A stretch of 64,000 bases of DNA from a bacterium ADurb.Bin157 (GCA_002070375.1 MWDD01000004.1:50776-114775); one strand, 5' to 3'; shown: positions 38,701 to 47,016, numbered from the stretch's first letter. Notes: generated from the sequence alone by a model not told the origin. A program made the numbers and translations.

Positions 38701-40047
38701 TCGTCCATGCTCGAGATAAGTGTATTTAGCATCTTGGCCGCCTAACTCAAATATTGTATCAACTTTGGGATCATAAAAGCTTGTTCCCATAGCATGGGCG
38801 GTGACTTCATTAACAACATCATCGGCTCCCACGAAAAGTCCTGCCACTTCTCTGCCCGAACCTGTGGTGCCGACGCCAATGACTGTCAGCTTTTTAACTT
38901 CTAACGTGGCAATGCAATTTTTCATTGCTTTTTTTATTGCTTCAAGCGGCTGTCCTTCGGTGGGTATGTAGGTCTTAAAAATTACTTCGCCGTTAGGGCG
39001 GATCAAAACTAATTTTGTTGTTGTAGAACCCACGTCAAACCCCATAAAAACACCAATTCTCTTTTCTCTAATTTTTATGGGAAGCGGGTTTTGGCAATCT
39101 GTGAATACACTGAGCTTGAGAGTTAAAGGGTGGGTTCGGGGCGCTTTGTAAATGTCGGAAGCCTGCAAAGAGCTTATTTCGCAAGAAGTTACAGATTTGC
39201 CCGCTTGTTTCTTTATAGCGTTAACAGTAACACCTAACGCACCGGTTGAAGTATGATATTTAGGAATCGTAATTTCATAGCCAAGTATTTTCTCGAAAGC
39301 TTTATGAGCAAGTTTGTTTGTTGCATAGCCCCCTATAAAAACTATCGGAGTCTGTAATTTTCGGTCGTTTATTAGGGTCGATTTGAAGTTTCGCGCTACA
39401 CCCTCGTGCAAGCCCGCAATAATGTGGCTTATCGGAATTCCTTTGTTTTGAAGGTGAATCATGTCCGACTTTGTGAAAACTGTGCATCTGCAAGCAACAT
39501 TAGCCGGGCTGTCTGACTTCAAGCCTTCGTTAATAAATTGACTTAATATCGACTCTATGCGGCTTTGTGATCCTTCGGGGGCTTCGTTTAAACTTTGGAA
39601 AAAAATTCTTTCGGCTTGCTGATCGATAAAACTGCCTGTGCCCGCAGCGCAAGCTTCATTTAGTTTAAACTCCGTTAAAGTAAAATCTTGGTTGTCGTCA
39701 TAATCGAGAAGAAATAGAGCTGAATCGTGCCCGCCTACAGAAATGATGCTTTTAGTCTCAGGAAAAATATTATGAACACCGGAAGCCTGAGCGATTGTTT
39801 CTACTTCATAGTAGGTGTTTAAAGCTGTTGCAAGTGCTTTGCCGTGTGCTCCGGTAAAAACAACCCTCTCAATTGTGTCTGAGCAATATTTTTGCTCAAT
39901 TTGTTCTAAAATATCGGAACAGAGCTGTAAAGTTTTTCCAAAATGTCTGCAATACTTCCATTCTTCAATTACCTGAGCTGAAGAATCGCATATGATAGTG
40001 TTTATACTTACCGAGCCGATATCAAAGCCGATACTTAATTTTTTCAT
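35728..40047 (-). CDS. Fused 2-hydroxyacyl-CoA dehydratase activase / BcrAD-BadFG family protein
   Basis: A 1439-residue fusion. Two activase ATPase domains lie in tandem (about 1-290, opening GFDIGSVSINTI, and about 330-600, opening GFDVGSTTTKLV). Each has the iron-sulfur Cys motif, ACAAGTGSF (Cys133) and VCAAGTGSF, plus a second Cys motif (RCTVF and RCTVY). A DUF2229 domain follows (KIGIPRALTYHQS, then CEACFPVKIAHG), and the C-terminal part has a dehydratase-subunit-like fold with CFPCIVTTGD and GPCRFGQYN. Homologues of this layout are widespread in anaerobes, and activases reduce partner enzymes in an ATP-driven way. No separate dehydratase gene is visible. The substrate is unknown. Confidence 0.92.
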   Translation of the reverse strand: MKKLSIGFDIGSVSINTIICDSSAQVIEEWKYCRHFGKTLQLCSDILEQIEQKYCSDTIERVVFTGAHGKALATALNTYYEVETIAQASGVHNIFPETKSIISVGGHDSALFLLDYDDNQDFTLTEFKLNEACAAGTGSFIDQQAERIFFQSLNEAPEGSQSRIESILSQFINEGLKSDSPANVACRCTVFTKSDMIHLQNKGIPISHIIAGLHEGVARNFKSTLINDRKLQTPIVFIGGYATNKLAHKAFEKILGYEITIPKYHTSTGALGVTVNAIKKQAGKSVTSCEISSLQASDIYKAPRTHPLTLKLSVFTDCQNPLPIKIREKRIGVFMGFDVGSTTTKLVLIRPNGEVIFKTYIPTEGQPLEAIKKAMKNCIATLEVKKLTVIGVGTTGSGREVAGLFVGADDVVNEVTAHAMGTSFYDPKVDTIFELGGQDAKYTYLEHGRIADFKMNKVCAAGTGSFLEETANKLGINIVKEYEDLAMNAKNPYKLTERCTVYMESDLMSYLQNGAKIDDLLAGLSQAVVHNYLNRVVQDGKIGTRISFQGGPSLNKSVVASFEKILGKTIITLPNREVMGAIGAALHAQKKIENLITKNIEFKTNFRGWQTVNESFFHREEVCTRNRDCHNKCKLQIYEIGNETAIFGGECGLYETQKKVEKKAPDFTKIRNLIYAKYFPKTDKQSKIKIKIGIPRALTYHQSGLLWATMFNKLGFEIVISPETDNSLANLGINSMTCEACFPVKIAHGHTLYLKDKCDFMFLPLMIEMEETEDKYAFYCPYVEASTYMLKSALKLDPKRIIKPAVYMKKGIEAVVSSISSEFTRLGIKVSAEKLRAAYEEGAQTLNSFNSELRKVGSEVLAKIGTEKAIIVLGRPYSAFDSRTNLNLFASLSRLGIYAIPQSFLSFDKCEINSKYPNMYWGFGNSILKASQFLKDNPNLYALYLTSFSCGPDSFILHFFNEEMSESNKPFLELELDEHSAGAGVETRLLAFIDTINNHVPQNEQKAAVINETNVCNDLRKRTLYLPDMAAGARCLAACFRNIGIKAEVMPTYSSDGLEFGKQNTSGKECFPCIVTTGDMLDFIDKSLAKDIDVENEIAFFMPETEGPCRFGQYNKLQRMILDKHGFSKIPILSPTSEDSYSFNGQISAEETLNFRKLIWQAIVYSDLIEKALWKTRPYEKIKGTANEVFDIAMDLGVNAIEKGGGLEIIRAARKAARLFSKIDLKKEKKPLIGIVGEIFVRTHKESNQNLVIELEELGCEAQVASVGEWIAYTTHTGIEESLKAFKDDKKLKNLLNVANFWTASKYQSLMYKMIALPFRKLLKNRLDHETKEILELANNNFSNHINGEAILSIGGALAFTKSGFDGVVNAMPFTCMPSTIASSILKTEMRNKIPYIDMVYDGSIQPNRSMNLETFVFQAKQRMIRKEQLSAKNSKSDV

Positions 40048-40076
40048 AACAGGGCAATAATACCACTCATACCTAT

Positions 40077-41408
40077 TTATTTCAAGTCATTTGAAATGAC
40101 GTCTTCTTCTGAACTGTACAATGGCTCGTTTTGGGAGTTTTTTCTTCGGTTTAAGTCAAGTTTTTCAAAGGGATCATTTACTGTTACAGAATCTGAGTTG
40201 ACGGAAGAAATTGTTTTTGGTCCTACTAGAGGCATTAAGCGAACCTTACCGTTGTATGAGGCCAAGTAATCGCCATTTTTCATGGGAGACGGTCTCATAA
40301 AGAGCTGTTCACCAAAAGCGGTCCATAAAACTTCGGAAGATTCGGGATTTATGAATTTCCCGTAGGTCGTTCTGGAAGTGAAATATTCTTTATAAGTAAC
40401 AAATAATCCGCCTCTGAGATGTGAAAGAGTGTAGATGTCTTGAAGGTTCATACGCCATTTTTTGTGACCGTTAGCAATATTAGAAGCAAAAAGCGTCTTT
40501 TTGTCGGCGATGAAAATGGTATCTTTTATTTTTATGGCTTCTTGAAAAGGAGTCTGGAGATTGATATCCCAAGAATTACCGCTTTCGAGAGAGGAGATCA
40601 TAAGATTTGTCTTGTCTTTTGAAAGGGTTAAAAGATAGGTTTCAAGAATTTTTATTGGCTTAAATCGATTGTCCGGGTTTTTAAGCATAATGTTCCCGGA
40701 TCTTTGTTCGAGTATTATTGTGTGATTACCTTTTGAAGACAATACGCAAATGTTTTCAGCAAATAGGGGAGGGGTATTTTCTAATTCAGTTATTCTCCAG
40801 GCGATAGCACCGGTTTCAGGGTTTATGGCTGTGGCGCAGTAAGTGTCTTCTTCTGAGCTTGCGGGGTCTTGATGAAGACAAATAATATACTTGTCGGCAC
40901 CACAAGAAACAATGGGCGTCTCAAGTGCACAATCCCACTCCGGGTCTCCGGTAGAAGCATTTATACAAAACAAAGTTTTATGATTGCCTGTTACTAAAAC
41001 CCGATTTTCATCAAGTTTTACGGGCTTAATTTTGAAAAATTGTTCAGAACCTTGTTCCCATATAATTGAAAGCCCCGGTACGGCAAAAGCTCTCGTCATT
41101 CTTCCTGCATCTGCAACAATAAGGTGTTTTCCTATTAGTTCCGGTTGGAATGGAGTGGCCGGCAACTCGGGTGTTTGGGCCGTGATCTCGCCGTTTGAAT
41201 CTGTTTCAAAAATGAAATGTTTATTAACTCCTTTGTCCCCGCCCACAAAATAACTCTTCTCTCCCACAACTATGGGGTCGGAGTAAACCTTGAAGTCATA
41301 GTTCTTTTGCCAGAGAGGGGGAGTTTCAGCTTCAAAATTTTGGAAATAGTAAACGCCGATTGCGATTAATAAAACAGCAACAACAGAAATTATATGGCCC
41401 TTTTTCAT
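40077..41408 (-). CDS. Membrane-anchored PQQ-like beta-propeller protein
   Basis: A 443-residue protein with an N-terminal membrane anchor (about 5-23) and a repeated-blade extracytoplasmic domain. Typical propeller strands occur as NASTGDPEWDCALETP, NPETGAIAWRI and NIANGHKKWRM, the PQQ-like WxxxL pattern; about 6 to 8 blades are likely. The C-terminus is polar and disordered. AAGGGA precedes ATG 41408. It lies 11 bases after the kinase-like gene and 29 bases before the activase gene, so it belongs to one operon. The lack of a lipobox makes it a signal anchor rather than a lipoprotein. Confidence 0.8.
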   Translation of the reverse strand: MKKGHIISVVAVLLIAIGVYYFQNFEAETPPLWQKNYDFKVYSDPIVVGEKSYFVGGDKGVNKHFIFETDSNGEITAQTPELPATPFQPELIGKHLIVADAGRMTRAFAVPGLSIIWEQGSEQFFKIKPVKLDENRVLVTGNHKTLFCINASTGDPEWDCALETPIVSCGADKYIICLHQDPASSEEDTYCATAINPETGAIAWRITELENTPPLFAENICVLSSKGNHTIILEQRSGNIMLKNPDNRFKPIKILETYLLTLSKDKTNLMISSLESGNSWDINLQTPFQEAIKIKDTIFIADKKTLFASNIANGHKKWRMNLQDIYTLSHLRGGLFVTYKEYFTSRTTYGKFINPESSEVLWTAFGEQLFMRPSPMKNGDYLASYNGKVRLMPLVGPKTISSVNSDSVTVNDPFEKLDLNRRKNSQNEPLYSSEEDVISNDLK

Positions 41409-41419
41409 TTTAATCCCTT

Positions 41420-42088
41420 CTATTTCAGGGATTTAACAGCATTAACTAAAATGTCAACACAGGTATCGGGAGTTAAAAGACTGGTGTTTAAAACCAAGTG
41501 ATAGTTGTGAGGCGAGTGAATGTCTGCATCGAAAAAGTCATACAAGAAGTTTGTTGAAGTTTTTTCCCAGGAGTCTATGAGCATTTTAGCTTTTTCTTCA
41601 TCAATTTTTTGCTCCTCCATGATCCTTCTGATGCGGTCTTCCATGTTTGCAATAAATCTCACATGTAGGGTTTGGGGATTGTTTTTCAGTATTTGACTTC
41701 CGCCCCTGCCCATTATTACGGCATTAGATTTTTCGGCAAGTTCTTTTATCGTATGTGTTAAAACCTCAATATAGTCTTTATCTTTATTGTTTCCGCTGTT
41801 AGCTGCAAAAAGTTCGCCGGAATCCCAGTCCAGTGGGCCTATTCCAAATGGATGAAATACCATTCCGCCCTTCGAAATGCTCTCGAGAGCTTCATGAAAA
41901 AAGACGCTGATTCTGTTGTAAGTACTTTGGTCAAATGGTTCTATTTGTTCGGTGTCTTTCCCCATTTTTTCGGCAATTGAATTTAAAATTTGCTGGTCAT
42001 AGCAAGTATAGCCAAGAGCAGCTGCGGCTTTTAAGGCTATATAGGTTCCGGAAGCGCCAAATTCTCTCGATACGGTAATAACAGACAT
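41420..42088 (-). CDS. Cytidylate kinase-like family protein
   Basis: A 222-residue P-loop-type protein beginning ITVSREFGASGTYIALKAAAALG, the pattern of the cytidylate-kinase-like (CMK-like, AAA_33) family. Further marks are a lid-like GRGGSQIL and a DIHSPHNYHLVLNTS C-terminal strand. The usual GxGGSGK P-loop is altered to GASGTY, as in most members of this family, so true CMP kinase activity is doubtful. The start is ATG 42088, with AAGGAG six bases upstream; a five-residue longer frame lacks this. It is first in an operon with the propeller and activase genes. Confidence 0.82.
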   Translation of the reverse strand: MSVITVSREFGASGTYIALKAAAALGYTCYDQQILNSIAEKMGKDTEQIEPFDQSTYNRISVFFHEALESISKGGMVFHPFGIGPLDWDSGELFAANSGNNKDKDYIEVLTHTIKELAEKSNAVIMGRGGSQILKNNPQTLHVRFIANMEDRIRRIMEEQKIDEEKAKMLIDSWEKTSTNFLYDFFDADIHSPHNYHLVLNTSLLTPDTCVDILVNAVKSLK

Positions 42089-42156
42089 CACACTCTCCTT
42101 CAACTTTCATATTATTAAATACTAAGTGAAAAACGATTTTTTTTCAATGATTGAAG

Positions 42157-44433
42157 TTATTTGTGACATCCTCCTTTACAGTTTTCTGTTTTTGAGGGAC
42201 AGCCGGAACAAGCAGAGCATGAATTGCACATTTTTCCGCTTATTGATGAAATTGTAATGTTGATTAAATACCAAGCAGCTATAATTGAACAAATTACAAT
42301 CAAAATGTTTTCAAGTGCTATTCCATCGGCGGTTTGCATTAGCTCGCCTACTTTCAGAGCTATGAAAGAAGCCAAATAAGCAATTATAAAGTATATAAAT
42401 AAACTTGATACGGTAAATTTTAACGAACCGCTTTCGCGCCACATTACGCCAAATGTTGCCAAACACGGAATATAAAGCAAAGTGAAGAGCATAAACACAA
42501 AGGCAGAGAGGGGGGTTATGCCCGATTTTGTCATAGCTTCGCCTAAGTCGCTAGAAAAAGGCAAATACAATACCGTTAGTGTTGATACAACCGATTCTTT
42601 AGCTAAAAATCCGGGTATCAAAGATACGGTTTCGCGCCAAGTAAAACCGAGGGGTTCCATTATCGGATGTATGGCTTTGCCCAGTTTTGCCATATATCGG
42701 TTTTCCATATATTCTAATTCGCGCTTGGAATCAAGGCTTTCAAGGGCTTTTTGTCGTTCTGTTTCATCATTTACGCTCATTATGAGTGTTTTTTCATTTT
42801 CATAATCGAAACTTAAGGGAATATCTCGGGGAAATGACGACAGCACCCAAATTATTATTGTTCCTGCTAGAATTACGGTTCCGGCCTTTTCAATGAAATG
42901 CCAAGCTTTTTCTTTGAGTGTGTCTAAGACGCTTTTGAATGTCGGAAGCCTGTAGGGCGGCATTTCGAGCAAGAAGGGGCTGTTTTCAACGGCTTTGAAG
43001 ATTACGTTTGAAAAGTGGCCAAGAAGTAATATTACAGCTATGTTTACAGAAAACAGTAAGAACATCCATAAACTGGGGTTATTAGGAAAAAAGGTTCCGC
43101 AAAGCAATACTAATACAGGCAACCTTGCAGCACAACTTACAAGAGGAATAAGCAAAATCGTTAAAAAACGCTGAAATTTGCTGTCAATTATTCTCGTAGC
43201 CATAATTGCCGGGACGTTGCATCCGAGCCCCATGATCATTGGTATAAAAGCGCGGCCCTGAAGACCGATGGCTTTCATCAGTCTGTCCATCATGAAAGCG
43301 GCGCGAGACATATATCCTGAATCTTCGAGAAGGGCTATCCAGAAGAATAATATTAATATGTTGGGCACGAATACCAATACACCACCGACCCCATGTATTA
43401 TCCCGTTGATTATTAAATCGGATAAAAGCCCTTCGCTAAGCTTTGATTCCGCAAAATTTGCCAAGAAGTCTATTCCGGATTCTATCCAGCCCATGGGGGG
43501 TTCGCCTAGTGAAAAAGTTGTCCAAAAAATAAAAATCATTAAGGCCAGAAACATAGGCAGCCCCATAATTCTGTGAGTTAATAATGAGTCCAGCTTTTCT
43601 TGCCATTTCGGCAGATTTTTTTCGGGCACCGTTGCAGTTGCGGCAAGCAACTTTTCGATTCTTGAATATCTGTCCATGGCTAATTCACAAGCTAAATTAG
43701 TGGGCTTTATTGTTCGTTTGCTTTCTTCGCTGATTTCTTGTGCAAAATCGTTTCTTATTTTGATTAATTCTTCACTTAAATTATTGTCAGAAGTTGAAAT
43801 AAACTTGCTTAAAATTTCATGTTTTTTTAGGGGCGATGCTTCGGCCCAGTCAATGTTGAAGCTTTTTGCGCATTTTATCAATACAGTTTTCCATTTTTCG
43901 GAAAAATCAAGAGAACTGGGGTTTTTACATATTGATGGTTCTTTTTCTTCAGAAATAAGACAGTCTATTAGAGCATTTACGCCGGTTCCGGTGCGTGCAA
44001 CGGTAGGGTAGGCGTTAAGCTGTGTAAGTGCGGCAAATCTTTGTAAGTTTATGCTTCCGCCATTTTTGGTGAAAAGGTCGTAGCAGTTTAAGCTTAAAAT
44101 CGGTTTTAACCCAAGCTCAACCAGTTGGGTAGTTAAAAGCAGATTTCTTTCGAAATTGCTGATGTCAACAACGTTGAGTATTTTGCCTTTAGAAGCTTCG
44201 TCAATTGATTCAAGGACAACCTTTTCTTCGGGGGTTGCCGGAGACAAAGAATACGTGCCCGGTAAATCGGTTAATACCGTACATTTTTCTGGTGAACGAA
44301 TGACTCCTTCTATTTTTTGCACTGTGACCCCGGGCCAGTTGCCAACATGCAACCTTTCGCCTGTTATTGCGTTAAATAAACTTGTTTTGCCGCTATTGGG
44401 ATTTCCGATGAGGAATATTTTATTGTTTTTCAT
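42157..44433 (-). CDS. feoB: Ferrous iron transporter FeoB
   Basis: Imports Fe2+ across the cytoplasmic membrane. The 758-residue protein has the N-terminal G domain with G1 (GNPNSGKTSLFN), G3 (DLPGTYS) and G4 (NCYD), a spacer helical domain, and two Gate motifs in the membrane domain (GCNVPAIMATRII and FWIALLEDSGYMSRAAFMMD). The C-terminal tail carries a Cys cluster (CNSCSACSGCPSKTENCKGGCHK contains seven Cys), replacing a separate FeoC. It overlaps feoA by 14 bases and is controlled by the feoA promoter with a DtxR-type box. No clear terminator follows. Confidence 0.96.
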   Translation of the reverse strand: MKNNKIFLIGNPNSGKTSLFNAITGERLHVGNWPGVTVQKIEGVIRSPEKCTVLTDLPGTYSLSPATPEEKVVLESIDEASKGKILNVVDISNFERNLLLTTQLVELGLKPILSLNCYDLFTKNGGSINLQRFAALTQLNAYPTVARTGTGVNALIDCLISEEKEPSICKNPSSLDFSEKWKTVLIKCAKSFNIDWAEASPLKKHEILSKFISTSDNNLSEELIKIRNDFAQEISEESKRTIKPTNLACELAMDRYSRIEKLLAATATVPEKNLPKWQEKLDSLLTHRIMGLPMFLALMIFIFWTTFSLGEPPMGWIESGIDFLANFAESKLSEGLLSDLIINGIIHGVGGVLVFVPNILILFFWIALLEDSGYMSRAAFMMDRLMKAIGLQGRAFIPMIMGLGCNVPAIMATRIIDSKFQRFLTILLIPLVSCAARLPVLVLLCGTFFPNNPSLWMFLLFSVNIAVILLLGHFSNVIFKAVENSPFLLEMPPYRLPTFKSVLDTLKEKAWHFIEKAGTVILAGTIIIWVLSSFPRDIPLSFDYENEKTLIMSVNDETERQKALESLDSKRELEYMENRYMAKLGKAIHPIMEPLGFTWRETVSLIPGFLAKESVVSTLTVLYLPFSSDLGEAMTKSGITPLSAFVFMLFTLLYIPCLATFGVMWRESGSLKFTVSSLFIYFIIAYLASFIALKVGELMQTADGIALENILIVICSIIAAWYLINITISSISGKMCNSCSACSGCPSKTENCKGGCHK

Positions 44434-44674
44434 TAGGTTTAATCTCTATGTCTATAAGTTCAGATTCTGAACGTCTTAACCCCATTTGGTAGCCCCTTAT
44501 TTCAAAAGTTGTGGGGTCGCCCATCGGCGCTTTTTTTATCGCCCTGATTTTTGTTCCGGGGATAAAGCCTAAGTCAAGCAGTCTTTGTGCTGTAGGCGAA
44601 TCTACGTCTATGTCTCTTATTGTTGCGGTGTGCCCTTCGGGAAGATCTGCCAAGCAAATTGTTGTTCTAACCAT
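44420..44674 (-). CDS. feoA: Ferrous iron transport protein A
   Basis: An 84-residue SH3-like FeoA protein that assists FeoB on the cytoplasmic side. The family shape is visible: LADLPEGHTATIRDI at the start, LLDLGFIPGTKIRAIKKAP in the middle, and a closing strand with DIEI. AAGGAA precedes ATG 44674. It starts the feoAB operon. Confidence 0.93.
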   Translation of the reverse strand: MVRTTICLADLPEGHTATIRDIDVDSPTAQRLLDLGFIPGTKIRAIKKAPMGDPTTFEIRGYQMGLRRSESELIDIEIKPNEKQ

Positions 44675-44712
44675 TTTAAATTCCTTGTTATAGGATTATC
44701 TGTTTTATAGAA

Positions 44713-44731
44713 TTAGAATAGTCTAACTTCT
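44713..44731. promoter_or_regulatory. DtxR/IdeR-type iron box in the feoAB promoter
   Basis: TTAGAATAGTCTAACTTCT matches the known IdeR/DtxR consensus TTAGGTTAGCCTAACCTAA at 13 of the first 17 positions by eye. It contains the symmetric core TTAGA-N4-TCTAA and covers the -10 of the feoAB promoter. The repressor is likely the DtxR-family protein encoded immediately upstream. Confidence 0.65.
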
Positions 44732-44743
44732 TGGTTTTGTCAA
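44715..44743 (-). promoter_or_regulatory. feoAB promoter
   Basis: On the minus strand a perfect TTGACA (44743-44738) and TATTCT (44720-44715) are separated by 17 bases. The -10 lies within the DtxR-type box, so metal-loaded repressor would block it. Confidence 0.7.
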
Positions 44744-44782
44744 ATGTTTTTTAGTAAGCGATTGTTTTGCGGTAAAAAGGGG

Positions 44783-45223
44783 TTATTTAAAGTTCTTTTT
44801 AATAAATTTCTTGAATTCGTTTTTTTCAGAATCAAAATTTTCATTTTTTCTTTTAAATTCAAGATATAAAGCTATTCTTTCGACAACTGCTTTCGAGATT
44901 CGGTGTTCAAGGCGGCAGGCTTCTTGCTGCGAGAAATCTTCTTGAATGTTAAGAACCTCGGTGAAAAATTGTGCAAGAACATTATGAAAGGTGTCCAAAC
45001 GCTCTATTGTATCGAGCCCTTCTTTTGTGAGGGTTACCGGTTTGTAGGCTTGGTAGTTTATGAGCCCTTTTTCTGCCAATCTTCTTAGGGCGCTTGTAAC
45101 GGAAGATCTTTTGCAGCCCATTCTCTCGGCTAATACTGATGAGTTTACAACACCGAATTCAGTCTGCAACTCGGCAATTTTCTCTAAGTAGCTTTCAAGG
45201 GCCATTGATATTTTCTTGTTCAT
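44783..45223 (-). CDS. DtxR/MntR-family metal-dependent regulator
   Basis: A 146-residue transcription regulator. A winged helix (about 5-65) with SSVLAERMGCKRSSVTSALRRLAEKGLI is followed by the metal-binding dimerisation domain with HNVLAQFF, EACRLEHRISKAVVERI. The Glu/Cys/His residues usual for DtxR/MntR metal sites appear (E-C-LEH). There is no C-terminal SH3 domain, as in MntR. It lies directly upstream of feoAB and likely binds the box at 44713-44731. Iron rather than manganese is the likely ligand, by context. Confidence 0.88.
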   Translation of the reverse strand: MNKKISMALESYLEKIAELQTEFGVVNSSVLAERMGCKRSSVTSALRRLAEKGLINYQAYKPVTLTKEGLDTIERLDTFHNVLAQFFTEVLNIQEDFSQQEACRLEHRISKAVVERIALYLEFKRKNENFDSEKNEFKKFIKKNFK

Positions 45224-45234
45224 TTTGGCTTACT

Positions 45235-46734
45235 CTACTTGTCTGAACGTGAAGCAGACACAGCTCTTTCGCTTGCCCAGTTTTTAATAAATTTTATTTG
45301 TTCCGCCATGGTTCTCGATAATGGAACTGTTCCTCTTATTATGGTGTAAAGGTCGTCCTGCATAAGTTTTTCACCCCTGCTGAAAGCTTCTATGGTAGCT
45401 GCTTCTACTACATGCTCAATTTCGGCTCCGTTCCAAAATTCTGTTGCCACACTTAGTAAGGGTATATCAAAATCATCTAATTTGTTGTTTCGCCTTTTCA
45501 GGTGAACTTTAAATATTTCTTCTCTTTCGGTGTCGTTCGGCAGATCAATAAAAAATACTTGATCAAAACGACCTTTACGAATAATTTCTGCAGGAAGAAG
45601 GTCTATTCTGTTAGCGGTTGCCGCAACAAAAATATCAGAAGATTTTTCCTGCATCCAGGTTAGAAAAGCAGAGAATATGTGAGAACCTGTTCCTCCGTCT
45701 TTTGCTGTGTTGCTGCTTATTCCGCCTTCGATTTCGTCTATCCACAGTATGGCAGGGGCAACTGCTTCGATGTTTTTTATTGCGCGGTCAAAAGTCCCTT
45801 CGGGCGTTCCAAAAGAGCCTGAATAAACCTTGTTCATGTCGAGTCTGAAAAGCGGCAGTCCCCATAATGCGCTAATTGCCTTTACAGACAAAGACTTTCC
45901 GCATCCGGAAATGCCCATCATCAGAAGGCCTCTTGGGGGTCTGATTCCGGCTTTTGCCGCTTCCGGTGTAAAGAGACTTTTACGTTTAATCAGCCATTCT
46001 TTAAGGTTTTCAAGGCCTCCGATTTCGTTTATTGAGTCGCTGTTCCTAACGTATTCTAAAACACCGTCTTTTCTTGCCATTTGATCTTTTTCATCGTGCA
46101 GAAGCGGAATAATGCCGGCATCAATAACTTTTTTCCCCCAACAAATTTTGCTTAGGGCGTATTTGATTTCGGCACCGGTAAAGCCTTTTAGCGATATGAC
46201 AGCTTGGTTTTTGTCTTCTGCCGACAGCTCGTTGGCAATACCTCTTTTTTTTAATGCTTCCAAATAGTCATCTATTATCGATTCTATTTCATGGGCTTCG
46301 GGAAGAGCGTGTCTTATAACGTATACTTCACGTCTAATTTCCGGGGGCAATAAAAAGTTTGAGCTGAGTAAAACAAGAAATCTGTTGCTCCCGCGAAAGT
46401 TATGATGAATATTTTTAATTCTTCTTTGTATTTCAGGGTCTGTGATTTTTCCGGCCAAATCTTTAAATACAAAAATGCCGGGGCAAGTTAAAACAGATAT
46501 CTTGTCGAGTGCTTCAAGAGGATTTAAAGGGGCGGTGTTGTTTTCTGCTGAATTAAGCAAACCGCTTTGAAGATCAAATGTAAAAAACTCTCCCTTTTTG
46601 TTAAATATGCTGTTAAAAAAAGCACGCAACATATTTAAGGTTATGTCTTCTTCCCATGTTTCTACCGCTATTACCGGGTACCCTCCGGCAAACGCATCTT
46701 TAAATTGTTGTATCGAAGCATTTCTTTGAATCAT
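45235..46734 (-). CDS. Ycf46-like AAA+ ATPase
   Basis: A 499-residue ATPase. The N-terminal part (about 1-230) begins with the Ycf46-type GGYPVIAVETWEED and has a degenerate P-loop fold. The C-terminal AAA module has Walker A (GISGCGKSLSVKA), Walker B (AILWIDEIEGG), sensor 1 (VAATANRIDLLPAEIIRKG) and an arginine finger region (GRFDQVFFIDLP). It resembles plastid and cyanobacterial Ycf46, whose role is poorly known. It starts four bases after the small acidic gene and ends 11 bases before the DtxR-family gene. Confidence 0.85.
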   Translation of the reverse strand: MIQRNASIQQFKDAFAGGYPVIAVETWEEDITLNMLRAFFNSIFNKKGEFFTFDLQSGLLNSAENNTAPLNPLEALDKISVLTCPGIFVFKDLAGKITDPEIQRRIKNIHHNFRGSNRFLVLLSSNFLLPPEIRREVYVIRHALPEAHEIESIIDDYLEALKKRGIANELSAEDKNQAVISLKGFTGAEIKYALSKICWGKKVIDAGIIPLLHDEKDQMARKDGVLEYVRNSDSINEIGGLENLKEWLIKRKSLFTPEAAKAGIRPPRGLLMMGISGCGKSLSVKAISALWGLPLFRLDMNKVYSGSFGTPEGTFDRAIKNIEAVAPAILWIDEIEGGISSNTAKDGGTGSHIFSAFLTWMQEKSSDIFVAATANRIDLLPAEIIRKGRFDQVFFIDLPNDTEREEIFKVHLKRRNNKLDDFDIPLLSVATEFWNGAEIEHVVEAATIEAFSRGEKLMQDDLYTIIRGTVPLSRTMAEQIKFIKNWASERAVSASRSDK

Positions 46735-46738
46735 TTTT

Positions 46739-46951
46739 TTAAGCTGCCAAATCTGCTACCATTTTTTCTATCTCAAGATTGAGAAGTTCTGAATTGTTTT
46801 CTTCCAAATCCTGTGCTAAATCATTATATAACTGAATCTCAAATAAATCGCAATGTAAAGATTCGTTGACGGCGAAATACATTGGCAGATCTGTATCGTG
46901 CGAGAGGCACAGAGATTCACACAGGCATAGATCAAGATCAAATTCGTCCAT
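46739..46951 (-). CDS. Small acidic protein, 70 residues
   Basis: I choose ATG 46951, with AAGGGAG six bases upstream, giving a 70-residue protein beginning MDEFDLDLCLCESLC. It is rich in Asp, Glu and Leu with five Cys, and has no membrane helix. It belongs to no family that I can name. It heads the operon with the Ycf46-like ATPase and the DtxR-family gene, four bases before the ATPase, so it may be that ATPase's partner or substrate. A longer frame reading from 47020 starts upstream of a strong -10 box. Confidence 0.65.
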   Translation of the reverse strand: MDEFDLDLCLCESLCLSHDTDLPMYFAVNESLHCDLFEIQLYNDLAQDLEENNSELLNLEIEKMVADLAA

Positions 46952-46988
46952 GTAGGGCTCCCTTGTGGTTGTGTGCTGCATGACTTTG

Positions 46989-47016
46989 AATATAAACAAA
47001 AAGGTCGGTCTGGCAA
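46989..47016 (-). promoter_or_regulatory. Promoter of the acidic protein/Ycf46-like/DtxR operon
   Basis: On the minus strand TTGCCA (47016-47011) and TATATT (46994-46989) are 16 bases apart, about 38 bases before ATG 46951. Confidence 0.55.
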
